From the NCBI RefSeq assembly GCF_026586665.1, contig NZ_JAODIY010000005.1:154298-218297 (forward strand): a stretch of 64,000 nucleotides of DNA. The letters run 5' to 3'. The notes under the pieces were generated by a model, which worked only from the letters and a program-made list of their open reading frames with translations, was not told where the DNA came from and searched no databases. Source of the stretch: Halovenus rubra. Lineage in GTDB: Archaea; Halobacteriota; Halobacteria; Halobacteriales; Haloarculaceae. Below, one piece after another: positions 8,830-17,528 of the stretch (position 1 is its first letter; each line of letters starts with the position of its first letter). The position numbers and the translations under genes were made by a program.

Positions 8830-9006
8830 GTACTGCTGGGTGCCTGTTGGTATCTCGGCGTTTGATTGGCTTGCCGATGGTTCCGTGCCGGATTCGTATG
8901 ACAACTGCTGTCGAGAGCATCATGCTGTCGTTGGCCAGTTTTCTCAATATCACTGTCTGACGACTGTCTGACACCATTTAATTATGATGTGGGTCATAGT
9001 AAGTGT

Positions 9007-9237
9007 ATGCGCATACGTCGAGGCGAGTTAGAGCGGATACGGTCGGTGCTTGAACAGACCGACCGGGAACAGCCGATGACGGCGCGCGAGATTCTTGAAG
9101 TACTCGACGAGCACGGCGAAGAGTTCGAGAGCGCACACCGTGTCGCAACGATTCTTGGTCGACACGCTCAGAACGGAACTGTCGAGGTAATCCGTGACCA
9201 ACCCTACCGCTACCGGTTCATCGAAGAGCATAATTGA
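9007..9237 (+). CDS. Small winged-helix-like protein
   Basis: A 76-residue basic/acidic protein predicted as a winged helix. It has an N-terminal helix (RGELERIRSVLEQ), a helix-turn-helix-like segment (MTAREILEVLDEHGEEFESAHRVATILGRHA) in two parts, and a C-terminal beta wing (GTVEVIRDQPYRYRF). TTTAATTA at 8977-8984 is placed correctly for a leaderless start at ATG 9007, so that was preferred to the upstream start. No family name is recognised; a DNA-binding or protein-binding role is inferred from fold pattern only. Confidence 0.6.
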   Translation: MRIRRGELERIRSVLEQTDREQPMTAREILEVLDEHGEEFESAHRVATILGRHAQNGTVEVIRDQPYRYRFIEEHN

Positions 9238-9411
9238 CGGTCCCGTTGCTCATTTTTTGTTGTTACAACCTCACTGATAGCGTGACCTGACTGCAGTGGT
9301 CGAACGTAACTAACTCGGTTGTGTCTGTCCGAGCGACTCTGATAAACTCACAACTGCGGAAAAGTTTTCCCAGATAAAAATCTTTTTCAGCGGCTACCGG
9401 GTAGTACGTGT

Positions 9412-9663
9412 ATGGTCAACAAAGACGACCTGCGCGAGCAGTTCATCGAAGCGTTTGAAGGAGCAGATTACCCGATCAAAAGCCCTATGGACCTCGTTCC
9501 GGCACTCCCGCAGGGTCCGTCAACGACGTTCGAGTCAGGCGACTTCTCGATGACTGCAATGGAACTGAACACAAAAATTAGCGGAGGCGACTGGCCCTAC
9601 GACGACGTCGAAGCGTTCGTTGACGACGTCATTGACCAGCTTGAAGACCAAGACCTCTTCTAA
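9412..9663 (+). CDS. MTH865-like family protein
   Basis: An 83-residue acidic protein matching the MTH865-like family. It has an N-terminal helix (DLREQFIEAFEGADYPI), a central FSMTAMELNTKISGGDWPYDDVE split around the invariant PYDDV-type motif, and a C-terminal helix. The archaeal family has an EF-hand-like fold and unknown function. An A/T-rich promoter (AAAAATCTTTTT near 9375) precedes ATG 9412. Monocistronic, followed by tRNA-Gln. Confidence 0.8.
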   Translation: MVNKDDLREQFIEAFEGADYPIKSPMDLVPALPQGPSTTFESGDFSMTAMELNTKISGGDWPYDDVEAFVDDVIDQLEDQDLF

Positions 9664-9775
9664 GCGACTAAGATTCGAGTCTTCTCAGACGGTTTTGCAC
9701 CGGACTGTGCTAGGCGTCGCCTACCCTGTCTGAGAAAGTAATGTACTTGTATGTCCAATCGGTAAGATTGCGTGA

Positions 9776-9878
9776 AGCCTTGTGGTGTAGTGGCCAATCA
9801 TAGCGGCCTTTGGACGCATTCGGTTGTTCCGTCTGCGGAAGATAGCCGCTGACGCTGGTTCGAATCCAGCCAAGGCTA
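9776..9878 (+). tRNA. tRNA-Gln (TTG) with intron
   Basis: The acceptor stem is AGCCTTG/CAAGGCT with discriminator A9878. The T arm is GCTGG-TTCGAAT-CCAGC. The anticodon stem is GCGGC (9803-9807) with GCCGC (9845-9849), and the anticodon TTG is at 9810-9812. A 30-base intron sits one base 3' of the anticodon, at the canonical 37/38 site. The mature length is 73 bases without CCA. An intron in tRNA-Gln(UUG) is known in Haloferax. Confidence 0.92.
9814..9843 (+). other. Archaeal tRNA intron (bulge-helix-bulge type)
   Basis: Thirty bases between tRNA position 37 (G9813) and position 38 (A9844). Because A9814 and A9844 are equivalent, 9815-9844 is an alternative boundary. Splicing by the EndA endonuclease is expected. 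Confidence 0.8.
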
Positions 9879-9881
9879 CTG

Positions 9882-9887
9882 TTTTTT
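9882..9887 (+). terminator. Oligo-T terminator of tRNA-Gln
   Basis: A run of six T starts 4 bases after the tRNA 3' end; U-tracts terminate archaeal RNA polymerase. Confidence 0.6.
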
Positions 9888-9959
9888 GAACACGCGCTGT
9901 CGAAGACCTCGCGATTGTGCACTCGGTAGGGTTAATGTGCTTCCAGCCAAGAAAGCGGT

Positions 9960-11372
9960 ATGAGCATCCACGTTGCTATTATCGGTGCCTATGGAAGTGC
10001 AGGTGCTGCAGCCGCAGGCAAACTCGTCGACGAGTCGGAGGTCGAGCTGACACTCATCGATGACGGGGACCCCGGTGGCGGCCTCTGTATTCTTCGGGGT
10101 TGTATGCCATCGAAAGAGGTACTTTCAGCAGGGGCACATCGCTATCAGGCACGCCATGACGACCGGCTCGAAGGCAATCTTCCTGATGTCAACCTTGACC
10201 GTGTTGTCGAGCGCAAGGACGACCACACACTCGGATGGGCTGGCCATCGTCGTGACTCAGTCCAGGAGTATGCTGAACAAGAGAACGTGACGTTCATCCG
10301 AGACACTGCGACGTTCGTCGATGACCACGTTATCGAAGCCGGAGGCGAAACAATCGAACCTGACTACGTTGTCGTTGCTACTGGCTCGTCAGTGAATGTC
10401 CCTGATGTCCCCGGTATTGAGGATATTGACTACATGACTAGTGCAGACGTACTTGACGCCACGTCATTCCCCGATTCAGGTATCGTCATGGGGCTTGGGT
10501 ATATCGGTCTGGAGATGGTCCCCTATCTTGCCGAGGCCGGTGAGATGGATATCACTGCAGTCGAACACGATAACCAGCCAATCGACGAAGCGCCGCCGGC
10601 GTTCGGGCAAGCTATCCTCGATATTTACCGTGAGGACTTCGATGTCGAAATCCCGACGAACGTCCACGAGCAACGGCTCGAACCGACCGAAGATGGCGGT
10701 GTACGACTCGTTTTAACAGATGACGATGGGAGCGAGATGGTCAGGGAAGCCGACCAACTGTTCTGTTTTACTGGTCGCCGCCCGTCGCTTGACCGCCTTG
10801 GACTGGAGAACACCAGACTCGAACCTGAAGGCTGGTGGGTCGAAGAGACTATGCAGGCCACTGATGACGAGCGTGTGTTCGTCGTTGGCGATGTGAATAT
10901 GAAAGAGCCAATTCTTCACGTCGCAAAAGAACAAGCGTTCCAGGCGGCCGAAAATATCCTTGCACACGCAAACAGTCGAGAACTGGGAACCTACGATAAC
11001 GTGCACCATCACGTCATTTTCTCGGGTCTTGGGGTCTATCCGTTCGCACGGGTCGGTCACACAGAAGAGTCCGCACAAGCAGAAGGCCACAGAGTTATCA
11101 CAGTGACACGACAGGCAGCTGACGATGGGGTGTTCAAAACTAAAGACGTGCCCGCCGGCCTGGCAACGCTTGTTGTCGACCGCAACGATGGGACCGTGCT
11201 CGGCTATCAAGGACTGCATTACCACGCTGACGTGATGGCCAAAACGCTCCAGGTAATTGTCGAGCTTGGCCTCGACGTTCGGGACGTTCCGGACCGCGCG
11301 TACCACCCGACAACGCCAGAGATCCTTGACGGCCTGTTCCGTGAAGCTGCTGAGGCAGTCGAAGACGACTGA
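9960..11372 (+). CDS. FAD-dependent pyridine nucleotide-disulfide oxidoreductase
   Basis: A 470-residue class I disulfide oxidoreductase. It has an FAD-binding N-terminus (VAIIGAYGSAG), a redox-active CxxxxC pair in LCILRGCMPSK (near residues 38-48), and a NAD-binding loop VMGLGYIGLE near residue 178. FAD motif VFVVGDV lies near residue 310, followed by a dimerisation domain ending with YHPTTPEIL. Mercuric reductase or dihydrolipoamide dehydrogenase are the closest familiar relatives. The usual GGTCLNxGC is altered to GGGLCILRGC. No 2-oxoacid dehydrogenase genes lie nearby, so the substrate is open. It has its own promoter after tRNA-Gln and converges with a thioesterase 3 bases away. Confidence 0.85.
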   Translation: MSIHVAIIGAYGSAGAAAAGKLVDESEVELTLIDDGDPGGGLCILRGCMPSKEVLSAGAHRYQARHDDRLEGNLPDVNLDRVVERKDDHTLGWAGHRRDSVQEYAEQENVTFIRDTATFVDDHVIEAGGETIEPDYVVVATGSSVNVPDVPGIEDIDYMTSADVLDATSFPDSGIVMGLGYIGLEMVPYLAEAGEMDITAVEHDNQPIDEAPPAFGQAILDIYREDFDVEIPTNVHEQRLEPTEDGGVRLVLTDDDGSEMVREADQLFCFTGRRPSLDRLGLENTRLEPEGWWVEETMQATDDERVFVVGDVNMKEPILHVAKEQAFQAAENILAHANSRELGTYDNVHHHVIFSGLGVYPFARVGHTEESAQAEGHRVITVTRQAADDGVFKTKDVPAGLATLVVDRNDGTVLGYQGLHYHADVMAKTLQVIVELGLDVRDVPDRAYHPTTPEILDGLFREAAEAVEDD

Positions 11373-11375
11373 CTG

Positions 11376-11819
11376 TTAGCTATCTCGCTCACCCGCAAGT
11401 GCTTCGTCTCTGAGCTCCCGACACTCTTGGGAGCCGACGGACAACGTCTCAACCGTGACTGGTGACTGGTTTTTGTCGACGGCAACGAAAACAAAATAGG
11501 AATCAGTCGTCTGTTCGCGCTCACCGGTTCGCGGGTTTTCGCGGTACACTTGTACGCGGACTCGGATACTACTCTCGCCGGTATCGTACGCATAGGATTC
11601 GATAACGCAGGTATCTCCCTGCGGCACTGGTCGTCTGAAATCGAGGTCGCTGATGTGTGCGGTGACACAACTCGTGCCTGCATGTCGCATCGCGCTCATC
11701 GCCCCAACCTCGTCCATCCATTTCACGACATTGCCCCCGTGGGCCGTCGCGTGATTGTTCGTGTCGTTGGGTTGGACCCGCTCTCGGTTTTCGATATGTG
11801 TCTCACTCACACTCGTCAT
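11376..11819 (-). CDS. Acyl-CoA thioesterase, hotdog fold
   Basis: A 147-residue hotdog protein of the YciA-like acyl-CoA hydrolase type. NHATAHGGNVVKWMDEVGA near residue 22 holds the active-site Asn and the helix-capping Asp/Glu. It is followed by DLDFRRPVPQGDTCVIESY. It hydrolyses acyl-CoA to free acid plus CoA in the cytoplasm. It is convergent with the oxidoreductase and divergent from the metalloprotease. Fatty acyl-CoA enzymes continue at 13026-15561. Confidence 0.85.
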   Translation of the reverse strand: MTSVSETHIENRERVQPNDTNNHATAHGGNVVKWMDEVGAMSAMRHAGTSCVTAHISDLDFRRPVPQGDTCVIESYAYDTGESSIRVRVQVYRENPRTGEREQTTDSYFVFVAVDKNQSPVTVETLSVGSQECRELRDEALAGERDS

Positions 11820-11929
11820 ACTATTTTATGGTATGTGTTAGCAAAAAGAGCGGCGCACGCTGTGAGGCAGACACCCATCGTTTTTCATCCATGATACTAT
11901 TTTGCTCCGTCACAAAGTATCAGTTGATA

Positions 11930-13024
11930 ATGGGTCGTTTCGACGGACCGAACCGACAGTCACGGCGGGCTATTCTCGCCGTCGCCAGTACAGTTGCGAC
12001 AGCTGGCTGTCTAGATACACTCCAGACTGGTGGCTCAGATGGTAAACAGTCACAGACTGATACGGCAGTTGACGGGGCAACCGATACTAAACTGTCCGAC
12101 GAACAGACAGCGACGGAGACAGAAACACCCGAGTCACACCCCTTGGCGGGCCGAACAGCAGTAGTCAGTATCGAACAGGTTGAGGCTGACCGCACGCGTC
12201 TTGAACAACTGCTCGGTGAGGCAATCACGTTCTGGAACGAGAACCACGAGCAGTATCTCTCCTATACAACGACCCTCGAATACAAACCTGCAGCAGACGA
12301 CCCGACTATCGCTGTCTCAGAACGCTCCTCAATCGACGACTGTGGTATCCACGATGGCGGCGATTTTGCTGGCTGTGCGACGTATCTCACCGCTGGTGAT
12401 GATGAAGGGCTACCAGCAGATGTGCGACTGGTCCCAGACGAGAGTGACTGGCTGTACCGGATGGTCATCAAACACGAATTGGGTCACGTACTAGGGCTTA
12501 GTCACGAAGACGAGCCTGCAAACATCATGGCAACTGCTATCAAAAAACGCTTTCCAGAGTTCGAGAAACGCCAGACAGTTTTGGATCTCCGCGACCAGTG
12601 GGTTATGGAGTACAACGCCGCTGCTGACACTCTCTCGACGGCGTTTGACCACGCCGAAAACGGCGAGTACGAGGCGGCTGCACGCGAGTACGAGACCGCC
12701 GGAGAGCAGTATCGGGCTGCCGCCAAACTGATAACATCGGCGTCTGAGACGGCAACGGAACTGAGTACATTCGAGCCTGCCAACCGTGACCGGCTTCTCG
12801 AAATGCTCGATTCAGAACAGGCGTTTGTCGACTCGATGCAGTCAGCAATCAAACGACTGCACGCGGGGAGTAAGCAGATTGTCGCCGATGAGGACGGGTA
12901 CGAGACGTACAACAAAGGCGTAGACCTATACAACGCGACGATACAACAGTCACTGCCCGAAACTGAGGCATACATCGCGGCAGTCGGACTGGTGCATATC
13001 ACCGTCGAATCTGACGACGAGTGA
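11930..13024 (+). CDS. Lipoprotein zinc metalloprotease (matrixin-like)
   Basis: A 364-residue protein starting with a Tat-like signal (RQSRRAILAV) and a lipobox TAGC with Cys27, so it should be anchored outside the membrane. A low-complexity Thr/Asp/Glu linker follows. The zinc site is HELGHVLGLSH (His182, Glu183, His186, His192) with a Met-turn NIM at Met200, the metzincin arrangement. The C-terminal 150 residues are Ala/Tyr/Glu-rich helices resembling TPR-like hairpins. ATG 11930 was chosen because it begins the signal peptide. The target substrates are unknown. Confidence 0.85.
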   Translation: MGRFDGPNRQSRRAILAVASTVATAGCLDTLQTGGSDGKQSQTDTAVDGATDTKLSDEQTATETETPESHPLAGRTAVVSIEQVEADRTRLEQLLGEAITFWNENHEQYLSYTTTLEYKPAADDPTIAVSERSSIDDCGIHDGGDFAGCATYLTAGDDEGLPADVRLVPDESDWLYRMVIKHELGHVLGLSHEDEPANIMATAIKKRFPEFEKRQTVLDLRDQWVMEYNAAADTLSTAFDHAENGEYEAAAREYETAGEQYRAAAKLITSASETATELSTFEPANRDRLLEMLDSEQAFVDSMQSAIKRLHAGSKQIVADEDGYETYNKGVDLYNATIQQSLPETEAYIAAVGLVHITVESDDE

Positions 13025-13025
13025 G

Positions 13026-13496
13026 TTACTCTTTGGCGTCGCGGTTGTAGATGAGGAACTTCATATCGCCCTCGAAAACTGCCACGTCGTCCTGATTGGT
13101 TACCACGGTGTCGATAGTCACCATGTTAGCATCGTCGACGCTGTCTATTTCCTTTTTCTCGATGACCTCCATCTCCATTGAGATGGTGTCGTCCATGTAG
13201 ACGGGTTCGTTGACATCCATGTAGTTCATTCCGAGGAACGCGTAGACAGTCCGCTCGACGATACCTGTCCGGTAGACAAACCCGGTCGCAAGAGTGAACG
13301 TCATCGGGCCGTGGGCGACACGGGCACCGAACGGTCCGTCTTTGGCGTACTCGCTGTTGCTATGGAGCTCTGTCCAGTCTCCAGTGAACATAGAATGGAG
13401 TGTAAAGTCCGACTCAGTAACTGTTCGTCCGACCGTCTCGAAGGTCTGCCCTACTTCGAAATCTTCCCAGTGGTGTGGCTCATAGCTGTAGGCCAT
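13026..13496 (-). CDS. MaoC-like dehydratase
   Basis: A 156-residue hotdog-fold protein with the MaoC/R-specific hydratase pattern. FEVGQTFETVGRTVTESDF is followed by TGDWTELHSNSEYA, where the Asp/His catalytic pair is expected, and by RVAHGPMTFTLATGF. Family members hydrate trans-2-enoyl-CoA. It converges with the metalloprotease with a one-base gap and diverges from the crotonase at 13595. Together with that crotonase and the thiolase it forms a small acyl-CoA cluster, probably for beta-oxidation or hydroxyacyl-CoA supply. Confidence 0.82.
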   Translation of the reverse strand: MAYSYEPHHWEDFEVGQTFETVGRTVTESDFTLHSMFTGDWTELHSNSEYAKDGPFGARVAHGPMTFTLATGFVYRTGIVERTVYAFLGMNYMDVNEPVYMDDTISMEMEVIEKKEIDSVDDANMVTIDTVVTNQDDVAVFEGDMKFLIYNRDAKE

Positions 13497-13594
13497 ATCC
13501 GTGTTCTCTCAGAGAGCCAGTAAATACGTTCCGTTCGTACATGCCTCCGGCCAGGGTCGGCCACAGTTAAGACTCCGCGTAGAGAAGTATTGCT

Positions 13595-14350
13595 ATGCAC
13601 ACGACGACCGATGAGGGCGTGCTCTACATTACCTTTGACAGACCGGAGTCGCTGAATGCATTCAACGGCGAGGAAGCGACTGCTCTCGCGGATGCAGTGG
13701 CAGATGCCGAGCCCGGGAGCCACGATGCTGTTGTTCTTACTGGGAAAGGAGAAGCCTTCAGCGCAGGCGGCGATATCGAGGCGATGGCCGAGCGCGAGGA
13801 GACACCACGGGCTGCGTACGAACGATACAATCGCACGTACGGGCGAGTCGCTGAGGAACTGTTTCGGTGTCCTGTTCCTGTCGTCGCCAAAATCAACGGT
13901 GACGCTGTCGGGGCAGGCCTCGCAGTGACCGCTCTCTCTGACTTTGCGTATGCTGTCGAGACCGCGACCTTCGGCTGTGCGTTCGTCCATGTCGGGTTGA
14001 TTCCCGACACCGGCGGCTCGTATCTCCTGCCGAAACTGGTTGGGCTGCGGGCTGCCAAGCGCCTCGCCTTTACCGGCGAGTACTTTGACGCGACGGAGGC
14101 TGCTGACCTGGGACTGATAACTGAGACCGTCAGCGCCGACGAACTTGATAGTCGTGTTTCTGCCCTTCTCGATACACTCGGTGACCGGCCAACTGAAACA
14201 ATCGCACTGGCAAAAGAGGCCATACACAACAACCTCGGACGACAGTGGGACGATGCAAGAGACCACGAGACGATGTTACAGATACAGGCCTACGGCTCCA
14301 AATCTCACGAAGAAGGCGTTGCAGAGTTCCTTTCGGACGGCAGCGAGTAA
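13595..14350 (+). CDS. Enoyl-CoA hydratase/isomerase family protein
   Basis: A 251-residue crotonase, full length. The oxyanion-hole segments are GEAFSAGGDIEAM near residue 52 and NGDAVGAGLAV near residue 100. The second active-site region is LIPDTGGSYLLPKLVG near residue 131, where an Asp replaces the usual catalytic Glu, as in several isomerase-type members. Substrate unknown. It is followed 29 bases later by the thiolase. Confidence 0.88.
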   Translation: MHTTTDEGVLYITFDRPESLNAFNGEEATALADAVADAEPGSHDAVVLTGKGEAFSAGGDIEAMAEREETPRAAYERYNRTYGRVAEELFRCPVPVVAKINGDAVGAGLAVTALSDFAYAVETATFGCAFVHVGLIPDTGGSYLLPKLVGLRAAKRLAFTGEYFDATEAADLGLITETVSADELDSRVSALLDTLGDRPTETIALAKEAIHNNLGRQWDDARDHETMLQIQAYGSKSHEEGVAEFLSDGSE

Positions 14351-14379
14351 ATAAATGGGCTCCGTGCATAGATAGTTGT

Positions 14380-15561
14380 ATGCAGGATGCCTATATCGTC
14401 GATGCAGTCCGGACACCCTTTGGCAAACATGGGGGGTCGTTCAGGGACACACACCCACAAGACTTGGCCGCCGAACCGCTTCGGGCACTCAATGAACGGA
14501 ACAGTCTCAACGGCGGCAACCCTGTCGAGGACGTTATCTATGGCTGTGTCTCGCCTGTTGGGGAGCAGGGAGTTAACATCGGGCGTCTGGCACCGCTTAT
14601 TGCTGGGTGGGGCGAGGAGATGCCCGGTGTGCAACTGAACCGGATGTGTGGCTCAGGCCAGCAGGCGGTCAACTTCGCTTCCGGGAACGTCCGCGGTGGC
14701 CTCTCGGACGTGCTCGTGGCCGGTGGGGTCGAACATATGACTCGCGTCCCGCTCGCGAGCGACGTTGATACTGACGGCCAGCATTACGCCGACGAAAGTA
14801 TCGTTACTGAAACATACTTCGAGCATTTTGATGAGCTGACAACACAGGGAGAGGGGGCAGAACGCATTGCTCAACAGCACGGACACGACCGCGAAGATGT
14901 CGACCAACTCGCGGTCGACTCACAGCGGCGCTGGGGCGAGGCTGTCGACTCCGGGGCCTACGACGAGCAAGTCGTGCCCGTCGAGACAACTCTCGATGGG
15001 GAGTCTGTCGTCGTAGACGAAGACGAACATCCGCGTCCTGAAACGACTCTCTCGACATTAGGTGACTTACCGCTGGTCTTCCGTGAGGAACAAGCGGGTG
15101 TCGTTCACGCCGGTAACGCTTCGGGAATTGTTGACGGCGCGGCAGGCGTCCTTGTCGCTGCTGGTACTGCCTGCGAGGAACACGGCTGGAAGCCGATGGC
15201 TCGTATTGTCGATACTCACGTCGTCGGTGTCGACCCAGCGACAATGTTGACGGGACCGATACCGGCAACAGAGCGTATTCTTGAGGAAAACGACCTTTCG
15301 GTCGACGACATCGACCGCTTCGAGGTAAACGAAGCATTTGCCCCGGTCGTTACCGCGTGGTTGGATGAAACTGGGGCAGACTGGGACCGGACGAACGTCT
15401 GGGGTGGCGCAATCGCTCACGGGCACCCACTTGGAGCAACTGGCGCAGCACTGCTTGGGAAACTTCCATACCAGTTGCAGGCGTGTAACGGGCGGTACGG
15501 TATCGCCACAATGTGTATCGGATTCGGGCAGGGGATTGCGACCCTCATCGAGCGTGTATGA
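14380..15561 (+). CDS. Acetyl-CoA C-acyltransferase (thiolase)
   Basis: A 393-residue thiolase with all catalytic parts: nucleophile Cys90 in LNRMCGSGQQ, the NEAFAPV motif, the HGHPLGATGA histidine motif and the terminal Cys in CIGFGQG. It catalyses reversible condensation or cleavage of acyl-CoA with CoA. ATG 14380 was preferred to an upstream start because it begins directly with the family N-terminus (YIVDAVRTPFG). A TATA-like TAAATAAA precedes it. The crotonase lies just upstream and MaoC is divergent. The anabolic or catabolic direction cannot be told. Confidence 0.92.
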   Translation: MQDAYIVDAVRTPFGKHGGSFRDTHPQDLAAEPLRALNERNSLNGGNPVEDVIYGCVSPVGEQGVNIGRLAPLIAGWGEEMPGVQLNRMCGSGQQAVNFASGNVRGGLSDVLVAGGVEHMTRVPLASDVDTDGQHYADESIVTETYFEHFDELTTQGEGAERIAQQHGHDREDVDQLAVDSQRRWGEAVDSGAYDEQVVPVETTLDGESVVVDEDEHPRPETTLSTLGDLPLVFREEQAGVVHAGNASGIVDGAAGVLVAAGTACEEHGWKPMARIVDTHVVGVDPATMLTGPIPATERILEENDLSVDDIDRFEVNEAFAPVVTAWLDETGADWDRTNVWGGAIAHGHPLGATGAALLGKLPYQLQACNGRYGIATMCIGFGQGIATLIERV

Positions 15562-15689
15562 GACGTATCGTGGTCACCATCACATTCTGCACACGGCTGT
15601 CTGTTGAAGCAGATGGGTTGTGATACGTTCCTCTCTCTGTTGACGATGAAACCGATATTTAGAACACGCTCGCTCTCGGAGGTACAGCC

Positions 15690-16676
15690 ATGGTAACTGC
15701 AAGCGCCCCCGGCAAAGTCTATCTCTTCGGGGAGCACGCTGTCGTCTACGGCGAACCGGCGGTGCCGTGTGCAATCGGACTGCGCGCAAGCGTGACAGCG
15801 GAGGAACGCTCGGCGGGAATGCGTATCCAGGCGAGTGACCTCTCGCTGGATGGGTTCACTGTCGAGTACGACGGCGAGGGAAGAGACCATCCCGACATCG
15901 ATGTCCCTGACACGCTTGTCCAAGCGGCGATGGGATACGTCGACGAAGCCGTTACACAGGTCAGAGAGGCCGCTGACGCCCCTGAGGCGAGCTTCGAAAT
16001 CACCATCGAGAGCGAGATACCACTGGGTGCGGGACTTGGCTCCTCTGCAGCTGTTGCGGCCGCGGCAATTGAAGCTGGAACACGAGAACTTGGCGTCGAG
16101 ATTACGCCGACCGAGATAGCTGAGCGAGCGTACCGAGTCGAGAACACCGTCCAAGACGGGCAAGCATCCCGTGCGGACACGTTCTGTTCGACGATGGGCG
16201 GAGCAGTCCGCGTTGAGGGCGACGACTGCCACTCTATCGAGTCGCCTGACCTCCCGTTTGTCATCGGATACGACGGGGGAGCAGGTGATACGGGTGCACT
16301 CGTGGCTGGCGTCCGAGAGCGACGCAAAGAGTACGAGTTCGCTGCCGACACCATCGAAGCAATTGGCGATGTTGTCCGGCGTGGCGAGCAGGCCCTCACG
16401 GCGAATGATACCGAGGAAATCGGCAATCTGATGGATTTTAACCACGGATTGTTGTCGGCCCTCGGTGTCTCCTCACGAACGCTCGATTCGATGGTTTGGG
16501 CAGCGCGTAACGCTGGCTGCCTCGGAGCGAAGCTGACCGGAGCCGGTGGCGGCGGCTGTATCGTCGCGCTTGACCCGACTCCCGAGACGTTGACTGCGCT
16601 CGAATACACACACGGCTGTGAGGAAGCCTTCCGTGCGGAGTTGGACACGGACGGCGTCCGCGTCGAATCGGAGTAA
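15690..16676 (+). CDS. mvk: Mevalonate kinase
   Basis: A 328-residue GHMP kinase. It starts with APGKVYLFGEHAVVYGEPAV, typical of mevalonate kinases, followed by the phosphate-binding loop PLGAGLGSSAA near residue 111 and the C-terminal GAGGGGC motif near residue 283. It phosphorylates mevalonate with ATP in the archaeal mevalonate route. Six bases separate it from isopentenyl phosphate kinase, the enzyme two steps later, so the two are an operon. Confidence 0.93.
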   Translation: MVTASAPGKVYLFGEHAVVYGEPAVPCAIGLRASVTAEERSAGMRIQASDLSLDGFTVEYDGEGRDHPDIDVPDTLVQAAMGYVDEAVTQVREAADAPEASFEITIESEIPLGAGLGSSAAVAAAAIEAGTRELGVEITPTEIAERAYRVENTVQDGQASRADTFCSTMGGAVRVEGDDCHSIESPDLPFVIGYDGGAGDTGALVAGVRERRKEYEFAADTIEAIGDVVRRGEQALTANDTEEIGNLMDFNHGLLSALGVSSRTLDSMVWAARNAGCLGAKLTGAGGGGCIVALDPTPETLTALEYTHGCEEAFRAELDTDGVRVESE

Positions 16677-16682
16677 CTGCCC

Positions 16683-17465
16683 ATGAGTACAACTCATTCG
16701 CTGACTGTTCTCAAACTCGGCGGCAGCCTTATCACGCACAAAGACCAGCGCGAAACGGTCGACTGGAACTCACTGGACCGCGCTTGCGCCACAATCGGGA
16801 CTTTCCTCGGCGATCTGCCCGATGAACACCGGCTTATTATCGTCCACGGTGGCGGCAGCTTCGGCCACCACAACGCTGCAGAACACGGCGTCTCCAGCAC
16901 TGAAGGAAGTACAGACGCTCGGGCATTGACGGCGATTCATCATGCGATGGGTGAACTAAACGGTGCAGTGCTTGGCGGACTCCATGACCACGGTATCGAC
17001 GCGCTCCCAGTTCGCCCACTGTCAGTGGCTGCACAGGATGGACCCCTTCAGTTCCCAACGGCGTCCGTCGAGGCCATGCTAGATGAGGGATTCGTCCCGG
17101 TGACACATGGTGATGTCGTCGTAGACGACCGAAAGGGGGGAACGATTCTGAGTGGCGACGACATTGTCGTCTCACTGGCACGCACGCTCGGCGCTGACCG
17201 GGTCGGTCTCTGTTCGACGGTCCCTGGCGTCCTCGACGACGACGACGCGGTTATTTCACAGGTCGATACGTACGACGACGTCGCGTCGGTGCTGGGGGGC
17301 AGTGACGCGACTGACGTGACTGGGGGGATGGCACATAAGGTCCGTCAGCTTCTGGCACTCGATGCAGCCGCCGCTATCTTTGCACTCGACGACCTCTCCC
17401 AATTTCTGGAACACGGGACAGCAGGAACCGTTATTTCCGGACACGACGAGGAGAGGAGTCACTGA
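16683..17465 (+). CDS. ipk: Isopentenyl phosphate kinase
   Basis: A 260-residue amino acid kinase-fold protein. It has LKLGGSLITHK at the N-terminus, VHGGGSFGHHNA with the catalytic histidine near residue 60, and a C-terminal DVTGGMAHKV nucleotide-binding segment. It converts isopentenyl phosphate to isopentenyl diphosphate with ATP, the last step of the archaeal mevalonate pathway. It is co-transcribed with mevalonate kinase. Its product feeds IdsA encoded at 21415. Confidence 0.93.
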   Translation: MSTTHSLTVLKLGGSLITHKDQRETVDWNSLDRACATIGTFLGDLPDEHRLIIVHGGGSFGHHNAAEHGVSSTEGSTDARALTAIHHAMGELNGAVLGGLHDHGIDALPVRPLSVAAQDGPLQFPTASVEAMLDEGFVPVTHGDVVVDDRKGGTILSGDDIVVSLARTLGADRVGLCSTVPGVLDDDDAVISQVDTYDDVASVLGGSDATDVTGGMAHKVRQLLALDAAAAIFALDDLSQFLEHGTAGTVISGHDEERSH

Positions 17466-17528
17466 CTCCGGGTTGTCGCCTCGCGGTTCGTCGGAATTTA
17501 TTTAGTCGTCGTTGTTGATGCAATTGAT

